Positions 16,789-27,221 of a DNA stretch of 64,000 bases are shown piece by piece (positions within the stretch are counted from its first letter, which is position 1; each line of letters opens with the position of its first letter). The notes under the pieces are model-generated. The model saw only the letters and a program-made list of their open reading frames with translations. It did no database searches and was not told the origin of the DNA. The DNA is from Pseudoalteromonas luteoviolacea NCIMB 1942. GTDB lineage: Bacteria > Pseudomonadota > Gammaproteobacteria > Enterobacterales > Alteromonadaceae. The translations under genes and the position numbers were made by a program. The stretch spans positions 90,592-154,591 of the forward strand of contig NZ_AUXT01000150.1 in the NCBI RefSeq assembly GCF_001625595.1, written 5' to 3'.

Positions 16789-17526
16789 CTACCTTGGTTG
16801 AAATAATTCTCTGCTTTTCAGTGGTTTACTTCCAAGCAGTGGTTTTAATAAATATCGGCTCAGTGCTTTAGCCTGCCTTCTGGCTGTTTGTGATTGGTAT
16901 TCACCCTGACCAATAGAAAGGAGCGTCTTGCCGGAAAAACTGCGCTGAACATCTTCACTCGGGCAAAACCCCACCTCACGCACAAACTGATAATACCTAG
17001 AAGCATCTATTGGCTCGCCAAACGCATCGTAATCAAACTCGACGCCAAAGCCTAATTCACATAGCAATTGAAACTCATAGTTACGAAGTATTCCCTCGAT
17101 CTGTTCACTCACCGCTGCTTTATCATGCTCGTTTGAGTTTACCACTGTTTGATTAGCTGCATATAACTGCTTTAAGTGAGTTTGATATAACTCGAATGCG
17201 TGATCTAAAGGCTCATTTGTTGGGATAATTCGATGTGATAACTCATTTAAATAAAAGCCACAATAGAGATGAATACCTTTCAATAACAGTGGCGGAGAGT
17301 GGATCTCAAAATCATTCAGGTATTTTAAATCATACTTGCCAGCAAATCTTATCAGCAAGCATGTGAAAGGTTGTAAAGACGCATTTTGCCTGAGCGCCCT
17401 CTTACCTTTTATACGGGCAACCATGGAAAGTTGCCCAATGCCTTCGACCAGCATATTTAGCATCACTTGCGAATCTCTATATGGTCGCCGATGAAGCAAA
17501 TATGCTTGCCGAAAGTCACTATCCAA
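16789..17526 (-). CDS. recO: DNA repair protein RecO
   Basis: 245 aa with an N-terminal OB fold ([21 protein letters not shown]) and a helical C-terminal domain. RecO works with RecR to load RecA on SSB-coated gaps and anneals single strands. The start is TTG at 17526, directly abutting the era stop (TGA then TTG), with GGAGAAG inside the era end at good spacing; no better start is nearby. It is likely translationally coupled to era. Confidence 0.93.
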   Translation of the reverse strand: MDSDFRQAYLLHRRPYRDSQVMLNMLVEGIGQLSMVARIKGKRALRQNASLQPFTCLLIRFAGKYDLKYLNDFEIHSPPLLLKGIHLYCGFYLNELSHRIIPTNEPLDHAFELYQTHLKQLYAANQTVVNSNEHDKAAVSEQIEGILRNYEFQLLCELGFGVEFDYDAFGEPIDASRYYQFVREVGFCPSEDVQRSFSGKTLLSIGQGEYQSQTARRQAKALSRYLLKPLLGSKPLKSRELFQPR

Positions 17527-18426
17527 TCAATCTTCTCCGTACCCTAAGCTGCGAAGTGCGCGCTCATCATCCGCCCAGCCAGATTTCACTTTTACCCATA
17601 ACTCCAAGAATACCTTGTTATCAAGCATGTCTTCTAAGTCTTTTCTTGCTTCGCGGCCTATCACTTTAAGCTTTTCACCCTTATTTCCGATCACCATACG
17701 TTTTTGTGACTGTCTCTCGACGAGTATTAATGCGTTAATTTGCCAAACGCCATTGTCTTGCCACTTAAACTGCTCAATTTCTACAGTTACTGAGTAAGGT
17801 AACTCATCACCCATAAAACGCATTAGCTTTTCGCGGACAATCTCTGCTGATAAAAAGCGCATAGAGCGATCGGTAACATAGTCATCTGGGAAGTAAAATT
17901 CACACTCAGGTAAGCGATTTTTAACTTCTTCTTTGACCATATCAATGTTCTTACCGATCTTAGCAGAAACAGGCACAATACCAATAAATTCGTGTTGCTC
18001 GCTGAGCCACTGCATATGATGTAGGATGGCTTCTTTGTCCTTTACTTGGTCGCTCTTATTCATTACAACCAAAACTGGACGGCCACTGTCTTTAACCTTG
18101 TTTAGCACCATTTCATCGTCCTGGTTCCACAAAGTCCCCTCAACAACAAAAATGATAAGCTCCACATCACCGATAGAGCTACTGGCTGCTCGGTTCATCA
18201 ACCGGTTAATCGCGCGCTTTTCATCAATATGTAATCCAGGTGTATCCACGTAGACAGCCTGATAGTTGTCTTCGGTATGGATCCCCATAATACGGTGCCT
18301 CGTCGTTTGAGGCTTACGAGATGTGATACTCACTTTCTGTTCAACAATTTTGTTCAACAGCGTTGATTTACCGACATTTGGACGACCAACAATGGCCACC
18401 ATGCCGCAATGGGTATTAGGATTCAT
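17527..18426 (-). CDS. era: GTPase Era
   Basis: 299 aa. The G1 motif GRPNVGKS is at residues 14-21, G3 DTPG at 61-64 and G4 NKSD near 122; a C-terminal KH domain (about 210-290) contains [20 protein letters not shown]. Era binds the 3' end of 16S rRNA and aids assembly of the 30S subunit. Its start overlaps the rnc stop by 11 bases, as in the classical rnc-era-recO operon. Confidence 0.97.
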   Translation of the reverse strand: MNPNTHCGMVAIVGRPNVGKSTLLNKIVEQKVSITSRKPQTTRHRIMGIHTEDNYQAVYVDTPGLHIDEKRAINRLMNRAASSSIGDVELIIFVVEGTLWNQDDEMVLNKVKDSGRPVLVVMNKSDQVKDKEAILHHMQWLSEQHEFIGIVPVSAKIGKNIDMVKEEVKNRLPECEFYFPDDYVTDRSMRFLSAEIVREKLMRFMGDELPYSVTVEIEQFKWQDNGVWQINALILVERQSQKRMVIGNKGEKLKVIGREARKDLEDMLDNKVFLELWVKVKSGWADDERALRSLGYGED

Positions 18427-19093
18427 CTTTTAAAATCTTCAATGCTTGTTCAGCGGCTTTTTGCTCAGCTTTGCGACGTGAGCTACCGACAGAGATAATA
18501 CTATCCATCCCTTTAACAGAGCACTCAACCGTGAATGTCTGATTGTGCGCCTGTCCCTTTGTATCAATCACTTGATAAGCAGGTAAAGGCAGCTTTCTTG
18601 CCTGCAAATACTCTTGCAGTAAAGTCTTCGGGTCTTTTTGGTTATGCCCAGGTGAAATTGCCTCCAAACGGCTCTGATACCATTTTAATACAAGCGCCTT
18701 ACAGGTCTCGATGTCTGAATCTAAAAACACCGCGCCAATAATCGCTTCCACAGCATCTGCCAAAGTAGATTCACGGCGATAACCACCGCTTTTAAGCTCA
18801 CCAGGACCTAAACGTAAGTAGTCCCCTAAGCCAAATTCAACGCCAAATTCAGCGAGCGTTTGGCCTCGAACAAGCGTCGAGCGCATGCGGCTTAGATCGC
18901 CCTCACGCGCTTTTGGAAACTTGTGATACAGCGCATCAGCAATAACAAAACTTAAAATAGAATCGCCTAGAAATTCTAGGCGCTCGTTATGTTGACCTTT
19001 ATGGCTACGATGAGTCATAGCTTGCTCAAGCAAGCCCTGATCTGCAAAATCATAGCCGATTTTTTTATATAATTCTGTGACGTTCTTTTTCAT
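18416..19093 (-). CDS. rnc: Ribonuclease III
   Basis: 225 aa. The catalytic domain (about 1-150) shows the signature [20 protein letters not shown] with the metal-binding Glu/Asp, and [15 protein letters not shown] double-stranded RNA-binding domain occupies about 154-222 ([33 protein letters not shown]). It processes rRNA precursors and structured mRNAs. It lies two bases after lepB and overlaps era. Confidence 0.97.
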   Translation of the reverse strand: MKKNVTELYKKIGYDFADQGLLEQAMTHRSHKGQHNERLEFLGDSILSFVIADALYHKFPKAREGDLSRMRSTLVRGQTLAEFGVEFGLGDYLRLGPGELKSGGYRRESTLADAVEAIIGAVFLDSDIETCKALVLKWYQSRLEAISPGHNQKDPKTLLQEYLQARKLPLPAYQVIDTKGQAHNQTFTVECSVKGMDSIISVGSSRRKAEQKAAEQALKILKDES

Positions 19094-19095
19094 TG

Positions 19096-20031
19096 TTACT
19101 GAATATTACCTAGGCGTTCGAAACGAACCCCTGTTGGAACCCATCTTGGCAACAAGCTATCTGGGCCATTCTCAAAATCAAAACTCATCCAGATAAATAC
19201 AGCTTTACCTACTAAGTTCTCTTTAGGAACAAAGCCCCACATACGGCTGTCTTGGCTGTTGTTTCGGTTATCGCCCATGGCGAAGTAGCTGTTTTCTGGT
19301 ACGACCCATTCGTCTCGGCGTGTCCCAGCTTGCTGGTAATAGCGCTCTGACAATTCTAAAGCTTTCGGATTAATTAAAATGTCATGCTCAACATCTGGTA
19401 AAGATTCTGTCAAACGTACTAGTGGCATGGAGCCTTGCTGGAACTCATCACGATTAACAATTTCTACGTCAATCTTGTTGAATTCACCACACACCAACCC
19501 ATCTCGGTTTTGCGCCCCATCTTCACACTTCGGATTAATGAAAAGTTGGCGATTGCGATAAACAATACGGTCGCCAGGTAAACCGACAATACGCTTGATA
19601 AAGTCAATACGCTCGTCCAAAGGAAACTTAAATACAGCAATATCACCACGTTTAGGGTCTTCAACATCAACAAGCTGAGAACGCCAAACGGGGTCTTTAA
19701 TACCATATGCGTATTTTTGAACGAGAATGAAATCTCCATCCAATAATGTTGGCATCATTGAGCCTGACGGAATTTGAAAAGGCTCGAAGATAAACGATCG
19801 AAATACCGTGATCGCCGCAATCATTGGAAAAATAGACTTCGCACTATCAGTTATGGCAGGCACCGGCGCAATCTGATCAATAACATCTTGCTCCAAAGGC
19901 TGCTCTGAAGCTCCTTGGGCAAGCGCGATACGCTCCTTACGCTTTGGTGCATAAACTAAGTGATCTATCAACCAGATCAGGCCCGATCCCAAAGTTAACA
20001 GCACGAGAAAGACCGAAAAATAACCTGCCAT
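19096..20031 (-). CDS. lepB: Signal peptidase I
   Basis: 311 aa inner-membrane serine protease that removes signal peptides from exported proteins. A first transmembrane helix lies at about 4-24 and a second near 66-84. The catalytic Ser91 is in [10 protein letters not shown] and the general-base Lys146 in [15 protein letters not shown]; the conserved box [15 protein letters not shown] follows. It lies 15 bases after lepA, the usual arrangement. Confidence 0.97.
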   Translation of the reverse strand: MAGYFSVFLVLLTLGSGLIWLIDHLVYAPKRKERIALAQGASEQPLEQDVIDQIAPVPAITDSAKSIFPMIAAITVFRSFIFEPFQIPSGSMMPTLLDGDFILVQKYAYGIKDPVWRSQLVDVEDPKRGDIAVFKFPLDERIDFIKRIVGLPGDRIVYRNRQLFINPKCEDGAQNRDGLVCGEFNKIDVEIVNRDEFQQGSMPLVRLTESLPDVEHDILINPKALELSERYYQQAGTRRDEWVVPENSYFAMGDNRNNSQDSRMWGFVPKENLVGKAVFIWMSFDFENGPDSLLPRWVPTGVRFERLGNIQ

Positions 20032-20046
20032 AAATAATAATTCCTG

Positions 20047-21834
20047 TTACTTACCTACTTTTAATATCGCAAGGAACGCATCTTGTGGTACTTCAACATT
20101 ACCTAACTGTTTCATACGTTTCTTACCTTCTTTTTGCTTCTGCAAGAGCTTCTTCTTACGACTCACATCACCACCATAACACTTCGCGATTACGTTTTTA
20201 CGTAACTGTTTAACGGTAGTACGTGCAATTACATGATTACCAATTGCCGCTTGAATAGCAATATCAAACATTTGTCTTGGTATAAGCTCTTTTAAAGCTT
20301 CAGCCAACTGACGCCCTCGGCTTTGCGAGTTATCACGGTGAACAATGATTGCTAATGCATCGACTCTATCACCGTTAATCAAAATATCACAACGAACCAT
20401 GTCTGACGTCTGGAAGCGCTTGAAGTTATAGTCAAGTGAAGCAAAACCTCGACTTGTTGATTTCAACTTATCGAAGAAATCCATCACCACTTCAGACATC
20501 GGGATCTCATAAGTGACCGCAACTTGATTGCCGTGATAACTCATCTTAGTCTGCATGCCACGTTTCTCAACACACAAAGTGATGACATTACCAAGGTACT
20601 CTTGTGGTACAAGAATATTGGCTTCAACAATAGGCTCGCGAATTTCAATAATGTCATTGACCGGAGGTAAGTCTGATGGATTATCAATTTGAATTACGCC
20701 CTCTTTTGTCTCAACCTCATACACTACAGTTGGCGCAGTTGTAATTAGGTCCATGTCGTATTCACGCTCTAGACGCTCTTGGATAATCTCCATGTGTAGC
20801 ATGCCTAAGAAGCCACAGCGGAAGCCAAAACCTAGAGCCGTTGAGTTTTCAGGCTCGAAGAACAATGAGGCATCGTTTAGGCTTAGCTTATTCAGCGCAT
20901 CACGAAAGTTCTCATATTCATCAGATGAAATTGGGAACATACCCGCATAAACCTGAGGCTTCACTTTCAGGAAACCTGGCAGGGTTTCTTCAGCAGGTGC
21001 TTTTGCAAGTGTGATGGTATCACCTACTGGCGCACCATGAATATCTTTGATACCGGCAATAATAAAGCCTACTTCGCCCGTAGTCAGCACACCTGTGTCA
21101 GTTTGCTTCGGTGTGAAGATACCGGTTTTGTCTACAATGTGGACTTGGTCCGTAGACATGATCTTAATTTTTTCACCCTTACGTAACTCACCATGCTTAA
21201 TACGCACCAATGATACGACACCCTGATAAGGGTCAAACCATGAATCAATGATCAAAGCTTGCAGAGGTTTATTCACATCGCCCTCTGGCGGTGGAATTTC
21301 TTTAACAATTTCTTCTAGTACTGCATCGATGCCTAGGCCTGTTTTCGCACTGCACTGAACAGCTTCTAGTGCCTCGATACCTACGATTTCTTCAATTTCT
21401 TCTGCAACGCGCAGCGGATCTGCCTGCGGTAAATCAATTTTATTTAGAATTGGAACGACTTCTAAGTCCATTTCAATTGCGGTGTAACAGTTTGCAAGTG
21501 TCTGAGCTTCTACACCCTGCCCTGCATCCACTACCAATAGCGCACCTTCGCAGGCAGCTAAAGAGCGCGACACTTCATAACTGAAGTCTACGTGTCCTGG
21601 GGTGTCGATAAAGTTTAACTGATAAGTTTCGCCATCTTGGGCTTTATAGTTCAGGGTTACACTTTGCGCCTTGATCGTAATACCACGCTCACGCTCAAGT
21701 TCCATTGAATCCAGTACTTGCTGCTGCATTTCGCGGTCTGACAAGCCACCGCATACCTGGATTAAGCGGTCCGAAAGTGTCGATTTTCCATGATCTATAT
21801 GGGCTATAATTGAAAAGTTACGGATATGCTTCAT
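20047..21834 (-). CDS. lepA: Elongation factor 4 (LepA)
   Basis: 595 aa translational GTPase. The G1 motif AHIDHGKST is near residues 10-18; DTPGHVDF and NKIDLP follow. EF-G-like domains and the LepA-specific C-terminal domain ([20 protein letters not shown]) complete the protein. It is implicated in back-translocation and in 30S assembly. It heads the lepA-lepB-rnc-era-recO-pdxJ block, 67 bases after rseC, with no terminator seen between them. Confidence 0.98.
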   Translation of the reverse strand: MKHIRNFSIIAHIDHGKSTLSDRLIQVCGGLSDREMQQQVLDSMELERERGITIKAQSVTLNYKAQDGETYQLNFIDTPGHVDFSYEVSRSLAACEGALLVVDAGQGVEAQTLANCYTAIEMDLEVVPILNKIDLPQADPLRVAEEIEEIVGIEALEAVQCSAKTGLGIDAVLEEIVKEIPPPEGDVNKPLQALIIDSWFDPYQGVVSLVRIKHGELRKGEKIKIMSTDQVHIVDKTGIFTPKQTDTGVLTTGEVGFIIAGIKDIHGAPVGDTITLAKAPAEETLPGFLKVKPQVYAGMFPISSDEYENFRDALNKLSLNDASLFFEPENSTALGFGFRCGFLGMLHMEIIQERLEREYDMDLITTAPTVVYEVETKEGVIQIDNPSDLPPVNDIIEIREPIVEANILVPQEYLGNVITLCVEKRGMQTKMSYHGNQVAVTYEIPMSEVVMDFFDKLKSTSRGFASLDYNFKRFQTSDMVRCDILINGDRVDALAIIVHRDNSQSRGRQLAEALKELIPRQMFDIAIQAAIGNHVIARTTVKQLRKNVIAKCYGGDVSRKKKLLQKQKEGKKRMKQLGNVEVPQDAFLAILKVGK

Positions 21835-21901
21835 ATACTGGATTCTAAACTTCTGTTATTCACAAATAGAGATTAAACGCCGATTTTACAATTTATTTGA
21901 G

Positions 21902-22351
21902 TTAATCACCATCTATTTGCGTCACTGGAAGGCTAATTGGATAAATTTTTATCACTTTTATGTCGTGCTTTAGGCTTTCACCCTTCTTTTTGGCGATTAA
22001 AAAGCCCAAAAACGCAAAAATTGCTGCGCTGACTATCTGACCTGATTCAGGGAGAGAGAACAAAAGCAAGGCACTAAACATGCCAATGAATGCCATAACG
22101 AGCGGTAATAAGTACACCCAAAAAGCATGCTGCACGACTTGACTATCATCGAGCGCGAGTTTTACTTTTTGCCCAACTTGAAGAGGCTGTGTGAGTGGCA
22201 TTGGAAACGCTTTTTTGTGGGTGCCGAAGAGTTTACTAAATACTTGTGAGCCGCACTTGCCATTGCAACCCTCGCAAGCTGGCTTCTGTTCAGAAACCAG
22301 CCACGCTGTGTTGTTCTTTAACTCTGAGACTGTCAGTGTTTGCTCAATCAT
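21902..22351 (-). CDS. rseC: RseC/MucC-type membrane protein
   Basis: 149 aa. The N-terminal domain has the Cys cluster CEGCNGKCGSQVF (about residues 26-38), followed by two transmembrane helices (about 75-95 and 100-120). In E. coli RseC is a modulator of the sigma-E pathway and is also linked to SoxR reduction. Its ATG overlaps the rseB stop by four bases, so it is coupled to rseB. Confidence 0.9.
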   Translation of the reverse strand: MIEQTLTVSELKNNTAWLVSEQKPACEGCNGKCGSQVFSKLFGTHKKAFPMPLTQPLQVGQKVKLALDDSQVVQHAFWVYLLPLVMAFIGMFSALLLFSLPESGQIVSAAIFAFLGFLIAKKKGESLKHDIKVIKIYPISLPVTQIDGD

Positions 22352-23298
22352 AAAGCGCGCTTAACCGATTCAGCAATCGCTTTTGCTGTGTCAACCGGGA
22401 CCTTGCCTACAACCGATACATCATACGCACCGGCATTATGAACATAGACTGTTGTTGCACCAGAAGTCAGTGCGCCACTAGCTCTTTGTCCAGAAAGAGG
22501 CCTTTGCACAAACACAGATATCTCTACTAACCCATCTGAATAGAGGAAATAATCCGCGAGTTCATTATTTAAATCCAATTTATGTCTGTCAGATTTTAAT
22601 AACTTAAACCCTTTTGGTAACCAAGCTATTTGCCAATTATTTTGCTGCTTTGCCTGTGCTTGCAGCTCTTTGCTCGAAGAGGGTTGAGGAAAGTCACGCT
22701 CATGCAACTCTAAAAGTTGGCTGGCAGGTTTTTCCGTTACGCTAATGTGCGTCAATTGGAGTTGCTCTAATACTTCAGAGCGTTGGTTAACATAAGCAGC
22801 TTTTAGTAATAATGCCGACTGTAAATCAACCCATAACCAATAGTTATATTTATTCTCGTCTTTAGCAACTAAGCGAACCAACTGCGCTGGACGTCCCGCA
22901 ATTCGCTCTTTTCCACCAAGCACAAATTCGTAGCTTTCGTTTAGTGCATCGATGTCCCGAAGCAATACCTCAGGAATTGGCCCTGCGATGGCATCTGTAT
23001 TCACTGAATACGGTTCAGTTTGAGGCTCAAAGTAAGTAACAACATCATCAACTCTTACTACCTCAAGCCCAGCGCCATTCAACAGTGTTAAAATTTCAAG
23101 ATCGGTTTGCTCCACTTGGCCATGGATCCATCTATAAGGTTCCATGCCTTTTCCTTTAACAACAACAAAAGAGGCGTCAAAATTACGTTCCTGCACAGCC
23201 AGTGACATATCTTTTAGTAGCTGGCGAGCATTAATCGTTTCGTTGGCATAAATCTGAGTTGTTAAAAACAAGCTCAGTACTACCGAGAGCCATTTCAT
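22348..23298 (-). CDS. rseB: Sigma-E regulatory protein RseB
   Basis: 316 aa periplasmic protein of the MucB/RseB family. The signal peptide (about 1-18, LSLFLTTQIYA) is followed by the lipid-binding domain (SFVVVKGKGMEPYRWIHG) and a smaller C-terminal domain. RseB binds the periplasmic part of RseA and protects it from DegS until misfolded lipopolysaccharide or porins appear. The ATG is at 23298; a TTG one codon earlier is possible. It is fourth gene of neither block but third of rpoE-rseA-rseB-rseC. Confidence 0.92.
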   Translation of the reverse strand: MKWLSVVLSLFLTTQIYANETINARQLLKDMSLAVQERNFDASFVVVKGKGMEPYRWIHGQVEQTDLEILTLLNGAGLEVVRVDDVVTYFEPQTEPYSVNTDAIAGPIPEVLLRDIDALNESYEFVLGGKERIAGRPAQLVRLVAKDENKYNYWLWVDLQSALLLKAAYVNQRSEVLEQLQLTHISVTEKPASQLLELHERDFPQPSSSKELQAQAKQQNNWQIAWLPKGFKLLKSDRHKLDLNNELADYFLYSDGLVEISVFVQRPLSGQRASGALTSGATTVYVHNAGAYDVSVVGKVPVDTAKAIAESVKRAL

Positions 23299-23304
23299 CA
23301 AGGT

Positions 23305-23907
23305 TTATTTTTCCTCTTGCTGTTCCTTTTCTGCCTGAGCAGTATTTTGCGAAAGCGCGTGCGCCATTCTAGACTGGCGTTGATGCTCAAGTACCAAAGC
23401 ACCAATGCGTTGTTTTTGTAACTCTCTAAGCCCTTGATCAGCTGATTGCAGTGCTGGTTGCTCTGCAGAGAAGCTTACTGGGGCCACAAAACCTGTTAAT
23501 GGCGTAGATTGTAACACAGATGAGTGCGTATCAACTGCGTTTTGTGGCATGAAGTTATTTACGCCAACGACGGTACACAAAGCAACACTTGCAGCAATGG
23601 CGACTTGCGATATTGGACGACGCCAAAATGACATTTGAACGACTTTTTCGTCATCACTTTGTTTCGCAGTCGTAGTCTCGGTTGCGTTGTAAACAGGCTC
23701 ATCGGCAAGTGCCGCTGCGACACTAGAAGTGATGTCAATACATGGTGTCGACTGCTCTTTTTGGCGCATTACATCGCCAATCAATGCGTAGCGAGCAAAC
23801 TTTTGCGCATCTAATTGCGCTTGGTTGCTCCCATTTAATGCACATTCTCCGTCTAAAATCTCCGACGTCACTTCTTCATTGTTCACATTAAACTTTGACT
23901 GCGTCAT
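23305..23907 (-). CDS. rseA: Anti-sigma-E factor RseA
   Basis: 200 aa. The cytoplasmic N-terminal domain (about 8-65, VTSEILDGECALNGSNQAQL) binds sigma-E. One transmembrane helix lies near 105-122 (ISQVAIAASVALCTVVGVNN), followed by a periplasmic tail. DegS and RseP cleave it in sequence on envelope stress to release sigma-E. The rpoE stop TAA immediately precedes its ATG, so translation is coupled. Confidence 0.92.
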   Translation of the reverse strand: MTQSKFNVNNEEVTSEILDGECALNGSNQAQLDAQKFARYALIGDVMRQKEQSTPCIDITSSVAAALADEPVYNATETTTAKQSDDEKVVQMSFWRRPISQVAIAASVALCTVVGVNNFMPQNAVDTHSSVLQSTPLTGFVAPVSFSAEQPALQSADQGLRELQKQRIGALVLEHQRQSRMAHALSQNTAQAEKEQQEEK

Positions 23908-24489
23908 TTAATTTTTACCTATGAGTGGGTTAATATTTTTATCTATAGCTTCTCGAGCCCTAAAAATACGAGATCTCACCGTGCCAACTGGACATTCCAT
24001 AATAACGGCTATCTCTTCATAGCTCATTCCTTCAATTTCTCTCAAGGTAATGGCTGTTTTTAGGTCATCGGGCAATTCTTCTATCGTTCGAAAAATCACA
24101 GCTTTGATTTCGTCACTAAGGAGCAAGCTTTCTGGAGAAGCATTAGATCTTAACTGCTCCGCGCCATCATAAACTTCCGCTTCCTCAGCATCTATATCAC
24201 TTGCAGGTGCCTTACGGCCCTGAGATACCAAATAATTCTTAGAGCAGTTTACAGCGATCCTATATAACCAAGTATAAAAAGCACTATCCCCTCTAAAGTT
24301 GGGTAAGGCTCTGTACGCCTTAATAAACGCTTCTTGTGCCACATCGGCAACATCACCTGAGTTAGATACATAACGAGATATCAACGCCGCTACCTTATTT
24401 TGATACTTGGCAACCAGAAGGTTGAAGGCGTTTTTATCTCCTTGCTGAACTTTTCTAACTAATTCTAAATCCAAATCCTGCTCGTTCAT
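23908..24489 (-). CDS. rpoE: RNA polymerase sigma-E factor
   Basis: 193 aa ECF sigma factor. Region 2 (about 10-90) includes DVAQEAFIKAYRALPNFRGD and FYTWLYRIAVNCSKNYLVSQ; region 4 (about 130-185) includes LREIEGMSYEEIAVIMECPV then GTVRSRIFRAREAI. It directs transcription of envelope-stress genes. A good sigma-E promoter lies 66-93 bases upstream, so the operon should autoregulate. It is divergent from nadB as in E. coli. Confidence 0.97.
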   Translation of the reverse strand: MNEQDLDLELVRKVQQGDKNAFNLLVAKYQNKVAALISRYVSNSGDVADVAQEAFIKAYRALPNFRGDSAFYTWLYRIAVNCSKNYLVSQGRKAPASDIDAEEAEVYDGAEQLRSNASPESLLLSDEIKAVIFRTIEELPDDLKTAITLREIEGMSYEEIAVIMECPVGTVRSRIFRAREAIDKNINPLIGKN

Positions 24490-24554
24490 TCGAGCCGGTA
24501 CTCCTCTTTGTTATTACTTGTTTTTGCGCATTGTTGCCATCATTTTACAGCTAG

Positions 24555-24582
24555 TCTGACTGCGCCATGAATAAAAAGTTCT
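24555..24582 (-). promoter_or_regulatory. Sigma-E promoter of the rpoE operon
   Basis: On the minus strand, -35 AGAACTT (24576-24582) and -10 TCAGA (24555-24559) are separated by 16 bases. Only the first -35 base differs from GGAACTT, and the -10 fits TCnnA. The position before rpoE is as expected for positive autoregulation. Confidence 0.75.
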
Positions 24583-24737
24583 GTTTTTTTAATATTTTTT
24601 TTAAAATAGTCCGTATTACTTCGTCCTAGACGATACACAACTACTATTTATATCTCTAATAAAGCTTGCTTAAATGATATATGATGATAGTTCACAATGT
24701 AGTTGTTATAAAACTTTAAACGCTAAGAACCACTAAC

Positions 24738-26339
24738 ATGAAGAAAAAAATGCAGCATCAGACAGATGTTATTATTGTCGGTAGCGGCGCCGCTGGACTC
24801 AGCCTCGCTCTTTCTTTGGCTAATCATTGCCAAGTAACTGTAATCAGTAAAGGAGACTTAAAGGAAGGTTCAACCCTTTATGCACAAGGTGGCATTGCCG
24901 CGGTATTCGACAAAAAAAATGACAGCATTGAGTCTCATGTTGAGGACACACTGGCTGCAGGCGGTGGGTTATGTGACCGAGAAGCTGTTCATTACACAGC
25001 GTCAAATGCAAAAAAATGCTTAAAATGGCTTATTGAACAAGGTGTGCCATTTGATATGGAGTTCGACAGCAAAGGGAAAGAACGATATCACCTCACCCGA
25101 GAAGGCGGACACAGCCATAGACGTATTCTCCATGCAGCTGATGCGACAGGTAAGGCTGTGCAAACAACATTGGTTGAACGCGTGCTTGAAAACCCCAATA
25201 TTTCAGTTCTTGAGCAGTACAATGCCATAGATTTAATTACAGAAAAGAACGTCGATCCTAAGCGCGTAAAAGGCTTATACGTCTACAACCGTAAGCAAAA
25301 TCGAGTAGAGTCCATTTCAGCAAAGTTTGTGGCACTTGCAACTGGTGGAGCGAGTAAAGTCTACCTTTATACATCCAACCCTGACGTCTCCAGTGGTGAT
25401 GGTATTGCAATGGCTTGGCGCGCTGGCTGTCGAGTTGCAAATATGGAATTTAATCAGTTCCACCCGACTAGCTTGTACCACCCAGAGCTACAAAACTTTT
25501 TAATCACCGAAGCAATGCGCGGTGAGGGGGCTCACCTAAAGCGTCCAGATGGCACCCGCTTTATGCCCGACTTTGATGAACGTGAAGAACTCGCGCCACG
25601 TGATGTCGTTGCTCGTGCAATCGACTATGAAATGAAACGCCTCGGCGCAAACTGCGTTTACCTTGATATTTCCCATAAAAACAAAGATTTCATTATTGAA
25701 CACTTCCCCACGATTTACGCCAAATGTTTAAGTGTCGGACTTGATATTACCAAAGAACCTATTCCGGTTGTGCCAGCCGCGCATTATACCTGCGGTGGAG
25801 TAATGACAGACTTCAATGGCAAAACCGACATCGGTAACCTGTATGCCGTGGGTGAGGTTGCTTATACGGGACTACATGGGGCTAACCGTATGGCCAGCAA
25901 CTCTTTGCTAGAATGTATTGTTTTTGCACATGCCGCTGCACAGGATATTCTTTCCAATATTAGTGCTCATTCTGACCTTCAGGAACTTAAGCCTTGGGAT
26001 GAAAGCCAAGTATGTGATTCTGATGAAGAAGTCGTGATTACCCATAATTGGCATGAACTTCGACTGTTTATGTGGGATTACGTCGGTATCGTTCGCTCAA
26101 CTAAACGTCTTGAGCGTGCCTTGCGACGTGTAGAGCTATTGCAACAAGAAATCCAAGAGTACTACGCAAACTTTAGAGTCAGTAATAACTTACTAGAACT
26201 TCGAAACTTAGTACAAGTAGCTGAGCTCATTATCAGAAGCGCTCTCGCCAGACCGGAGAGTCGAGGACTGCATTACACGATTGACTTTCCTGAGCAAAAA
26301 CAAAATCCGAAACCCACGATACTCGAACCTAAAAAATAG
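24738..26339 (+). CDS. nadB: L-aspartate oxidase
   Basis: 533 aa FAD enzyme that oxidises aspartate to iminoaspartate, the first step of de novo NAD synthesis. The FAD-binding motif [15 protein letters not shown] is at about residues 12-26. The active-site segments [14 protein letters not shown] and [17 protein letters not shown] are those of the fumarate reductase/succinate dehydrogenase flavoprotein family. It is divergent from rpoE, a conserved pairing. Its 3' end lies four bases from the convergent ygfX, with no terminator visible. Confidence 0.97.
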   Translation: MKKKMQHQTDVIIVGSGAAGLSLALSLANHCQVTVISKGDLKEGSTLYAQGGIAAVFDKKNDSIESHVEDTLAAGGGLCDREAVHYTASNAKKCLKWLIEQGVPFDMEFDSKGKERYHLTREGGHSHRRILHAADATGKAVQTTLVERVLENPNISVLEQYNAIDLITEKNVDPKRVKGLYVYNRKQNRVESISAKFVALATGGASKVYLYTSNPDVSSGDGIAMAWRAGCRVANMEFNQFHPTSLYHPELQNFLITEAMRGEGAHLKRPDGTRFMPDFDEREELAPRDVVARAIDYEMKRLGANCVYLDISHKNKDFIIEHFPTIYAKCLSVGLDITKEPIPVVPAAHYTCGGVMTDFNGKTDIGNLYAVGEVAYTGLHGANRMASNSLLECIVFAHAAAQDILSNISAHSDLQELKPWDESQVCDSDEEVVITHNWHELRLFMWDYVGIVRSTKRLERALRRVELLQQEIQEYYANFRVSNNLLELRNLVQVAELIIRSALARPESRGLHYTIDFPEQKQNPKPTILEPKK

Positions 26340-26343
26340 TCGT

Positions 26344-26751
26344 TTAATGGCTTGCCAGTACAATGCGATTGAAGTGAGACCAACTTGCTTCATCCATCGC
26401 GCTGGCAAGAAAAGCCACACGCTTAGTACCACTATCTGTTTTTACAGAAATCACAAGCCAGCTCGCGTATCGCCGAGCTGAAGCTACCTCACCTTGCACG
26501 ACTAATGTTGTATCAGTGATCAGCAACCATGTTTCACCTTCTTGAATTTGAATGTTCCCATGCTCAGGCATTGCGCTGCGAATGCGTTTTCTCGCATCAA
26601 CAAAGCCAAGACTACAAAGAAGCACTCCTAGCCACCATAAATCTGGGGCAAACAAAAGCACGGCAAACCATAGACATAAAAAAAAGACCACAACTATTTT
26701 GTGATCTGGGGTGTTATTCTTAAATTCGATACTAAACGCGGACCCGGTCAA
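26344..26751 (-). CDS. ygfX: YgfX-like small membrane protein
   Basis: 135 aa with two hydrophobic helices (about 18-35 and 38-52; VVFFLCLWFAVLLF, WWLGVLLCSLGFVDAR) and a soluble C-terminal part. The partner position directly after sdhE and the layout match YgfX (CptA), reported in E. coli as a toxin-like inhibitor of cell division, although that activity is debated. The start appears to be TTG at 26751, overlapping the end of sdhE by 20 bases; no ATG lies near. Confidence 0.75.
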   Translation of the reverse strand: MTGSAFSIEFKNNTPDHKIVVVFFLCLWFAVLLFAPDLWWLGVLLCSLGFVDARKRIRSAMPEHGNIQIQEGETWLLITDTTLVVQGEVASARRYASWLVISVKTDSGTKRVAFLASAMDEASWSHFNRIVLASH

Positions 26752-26983
26752 GAATAAATTGCACCATTTGACCTAAATCGGCGTGTGGGCACTTTTCATG
26801 TCCCATAAACCACGCGAATAAATCGGGGTCTTCCACTTCCAATAAACGCTGAAAAACCATTTTGTCTTCATCACTGAGCCGATCATAAGCTTCTTCTACA
26901 AATGGCTCTAGCAATACGTCAAGCTCTAACATGCCTCTGCGACATGCCCACTTAATACGTGCTTTAGGATACAATTGGGCCAT
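26732..26983 (-). CDS. sdhE: FAD assembly factor SdhE
   Basis: 83 aa. The conserved motif RRGMLELD (RGxxE) is at about residues 15-22, and DPDLFAWFMGHE is typical of the family. SdhE promotes covalent attachment of FAD to SdhA and FrdA. It overlaps ygfX by 20 bases. A weak sigma-70-like promoter (TTAAAG, 16 bases, TATACT; 27028-27055 on the minus strand) lies upstream. Confidence 0.95.
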   Translation of the reverse strand: MAQLYPKARIKWACRRGMLELDVLLEPFVEEAYDRLSDEDKMVFQRLLEVEDPDLFAWFMGHEKCPHADLGQMVQFILDRVRV

Positions 26984-27004
26984 ATTACCGGCATACCTCT
27001 TGTT

Positions 27005-27145
27005 TTAATTACTCGAATATCGCGCCCAGTATAACCGATACTTTAGGCGCTTTAAAATTCTATCTGATAATGTTTGACCTTGATCACCCTCGAGCCTTAG
27101 ACCCCAGTTGAATACAACTTCATCAGTATTAAGAACAGTTGTCAT
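27005..27145 (-). CDS. Candidate 46-aa small ORF upstream of sdhE
   Basis: An ATG at 27145 opens 46 codons ending at TAA 27005-27007, 22 bases before sdhE. The predicted peptide begins MTTVLNTDEVVFNWGLRLEG and ends in a basic/aromatic stretch (LKRLKYRLYWARYSSN). Only a weak AAGA lies upstream of the ATG, and the 3' part overlaps the presumed sdhE promoter. I recognise no family. It may be chance. Confidence 0.25.
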   Translation of the reverse strand: MTTVLNTDEVVFNWGLRLEGDQGQTLSDRILKRLKYRLYWARYSSN

Positions 27146-27221
27146 TTTATCTTGCTTTTGCCTACCTCACTCCCCATTAATCAGGTAACATATCGAAAAC
27201 AAAATATTCAGGATCAGTAAG

